This document shows, piece after piece, positions 47,543-64,000 of a stretch of 64,000 bases of DNA (the first letter of the stretch is position 1; the number at the start of each line of letters is the position of its first letter). The stretch is taken from contig JALIZF010001437.1 in NCBI GenBank assembly GCA_029948255.1, forward strand, positions 247,117 through 311,116, written 5' to 3'. Both the position numbers and the translations under genes were made by a program. The notes under the pieces are model-generated. The model searched no databases and had not been told where the DNA came from. It saw nothing but the letters and a program-made list of their open reading frames with translations. Source of the stretch: Telmatactis stephensoni. Lineage: Eukaryota > Cnidaria > Anthozoa > Actiniaria > Isophelliidae.

Positions 47543-47712
47543 CAGGGTCGGATCCAGGGGGGGTGTCCATAGGTGCACCGGACACCCCCTAGCGCCGTAC
47601 GAGATGACGTCATCAGATTCCATAGTTAGGAGGCCACCATCTTGGATATGACGTCATCTCTCAAGAGGCCTATTTGGGACACCCCCTTTGCAAAATCCTG
47701 GGTCCGCTCCTG
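47543..47712. mobile_element. hAT-like MITE with CAGG...CCTG ends, 170 bp
   Basis: Begins CAGGGTCGGATCCAGGGGGG and ends in the reverse complement of CAGGAGCGGACCCAGG. Internal GGTGTCC/GGACACCCCC and GATGACGTCATC blocks strengthen the inverted repeat. CAGG-type ends of this sort are common in hAT-derived MITEs. The flanks share only AATTT, so the target duplication is not clear. Confidence 0.7.
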
Positions 47713-47957
47713 AATTTTTAAAAAACGTTGATACAAAGAGTTTTTTCTTCTCGCGGACGGCTTACCTTCCAATTGTGTTTACATTATTAAATTAGAATTC
47801 TCTAATGTTTAAGTACAATTTATATACCAATCAGTACAGGAGGCATTTATCATTTTTAATTCTCACAACCAAACATCTATAAATTATATTCATTATTACA
47901 AAATTTGAACACTCGCTGATAATAACTCACATTTTCACTTGCTCAATACTTTCTCAT

Positions 47958-63478
<15,521 letters not shown>

Positions 63479-64000
63479 CTGTCAGAAAGCAGAAAGATAT
63501 TGCATTGTTTGTATTGTAAAGTCACATAGACGACTTTCAAAAGGCAGGCTCACTGTTCATGAGAACAAGGCCAGAAAGGCCTCCAAAACCATTATGGCAA
63601 CAAATATGAATCTAAGTATATCCTGAAAAATGCACAGAAAGTAGGCTATTTCAAAAGGAAGATGAACACATTGTTTTTGATAGCATAGAAGTGTTACAAG
63701 TAACACTTATTTTCTGGTAACCAGGCCTTTGTGGCCTTGTTCTCGTGTACTAGGCCACCGTTTTTGAAAGTTGTCTATTATAAGACTTGCAGTGACGAAA
63801 AGTCTCATCAACGTAACAGGAATAAAGTCTGCACAAATAAAATAATCGTGTTTAGAATACCAAGAATTTGTTTCAGTTGCTGCTTGAAAAGTCCACGTGT
63901 GCACATTCCTTTAAAATCATCTAATCAGCATATTTCCCAATGCTCACTTTGATCTCAGCTTCTGTTTTGAATGGTTAATGTTTGTGCAAACAGGTATATA
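63479..64000. other. LAP3 intron sequence to the window edge
   Basis: No further LAP3 exon was recognised between the acceptor at 63479-63481 and the edge; the N-terminal exons should lie to the right. The stretch contains an inverted pair, ACAACTTTCAAAAA-like and GAACAAGGCC.GAAAGGCC/GGCCTTTGTGGCCTTGTTC (about 63529-63600 and 63722-63775), so it probably holds a MITE of about 250 bp. Confidence 0.5.

Larger units (their letters stand above)
44587..47957. other. Intergenic region between the two host genes
   Basis: Probably contains the patatin-gene 3' UTR at its left end and the LAP3 3' UTR at its right end. The genes are convergent. Apart from the MITEs and SINE listed separately I see a GGGGA-rich purine tract (46556-46632) and a degenerate repeat of AAAATGCAAAGCCTGTAGCA (about 47090-47265). 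The 166-aa minus-strand frame at 46995-47495 runs through a SINE and this repeat and is not a credible gene. Confidence 0.5.

Overview
This is eukaryotic, almost certainly metazoan DNA: AT-rich, intron-bearing genes with GT-AG splice sites, tRNA-derived SINEs, non-LTR retrotransposons, DNA transposons and MITEs, and large satellite arrays. The repeat style (CCAATCAG-plus-GCGCGC motifs, non-LTR elements with a restriction-like endonuclease, many TTA- or TTAA-flanked MITEs) suggests an invertebrate, most likely a cnidarian (anthozoan). This is an inference; there is no rRNA or mitochondrial marker to fix the taxon.

Layout. 1-7600: two related satellites, A (174/175 bp) on both sides of B (about 129 bp), with higher-order structure. 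7600-9545: retroelement tail, hairpin MITEs and AT-rich spacer. 9545-12950: a third, irregular satellite-like region (C). 13107-13701: SINE and a TTA-flanked MITE. 14317-20325: a 6.0-kb TIR element with a five-exon minus-strand gene (369 aa, no DDE domain). 20330-24990: AT-rich spacer with hairpin MITEs. 24991-33330: one SINE copy split by an 8.1-kb TIR insertion (TAA duplication). Nested in that insertion are a 3.1-kb Foldback-like element (6-bp duplication), a hAT-like MITE (8-bp duplication), a 620-bp palindrome and a CR1/L2-like RT fragment. 33340-34100: 66-bp trinucleotide minisatellite.

Host genes. Two can be reconstructed exon by exon. (1) 38777-44586 (+): a four-exon, 809-aa patatin-like lipase whose Ser and Asp halves are separated by about 540 residues with several membrane segments. 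Its first intron holds a 72-bp minisatellite and a TTAA-flanked MITE. (2) 47958-63478 (-, continuing past the right edge): cytosolic leucine aminopeptidase (LAP3, M17), 13 exons seen including 16-nt and 37-nt microexons. All metal-binding and catalytic residues are present, but one exon carries a 1-base deletion that creates a stop.

The LAP3 introns are full of mobile DNA: three fragments of endonuclease-bearing non-LTR elements (51268-55870), a hAT-like MITE (50134-50693), an apparently intact IS630/Tc1 (DD34E) transposon (56560-59479) with a spliced transposase and a second, convergent gene, SINEs, and a 33-bp minisatellite of about 33 copies. The least familiar systems are the 6-kb element, the two-gene IS630/Tc1 element, the Foldback-like element and the membrane-spanning patatin.
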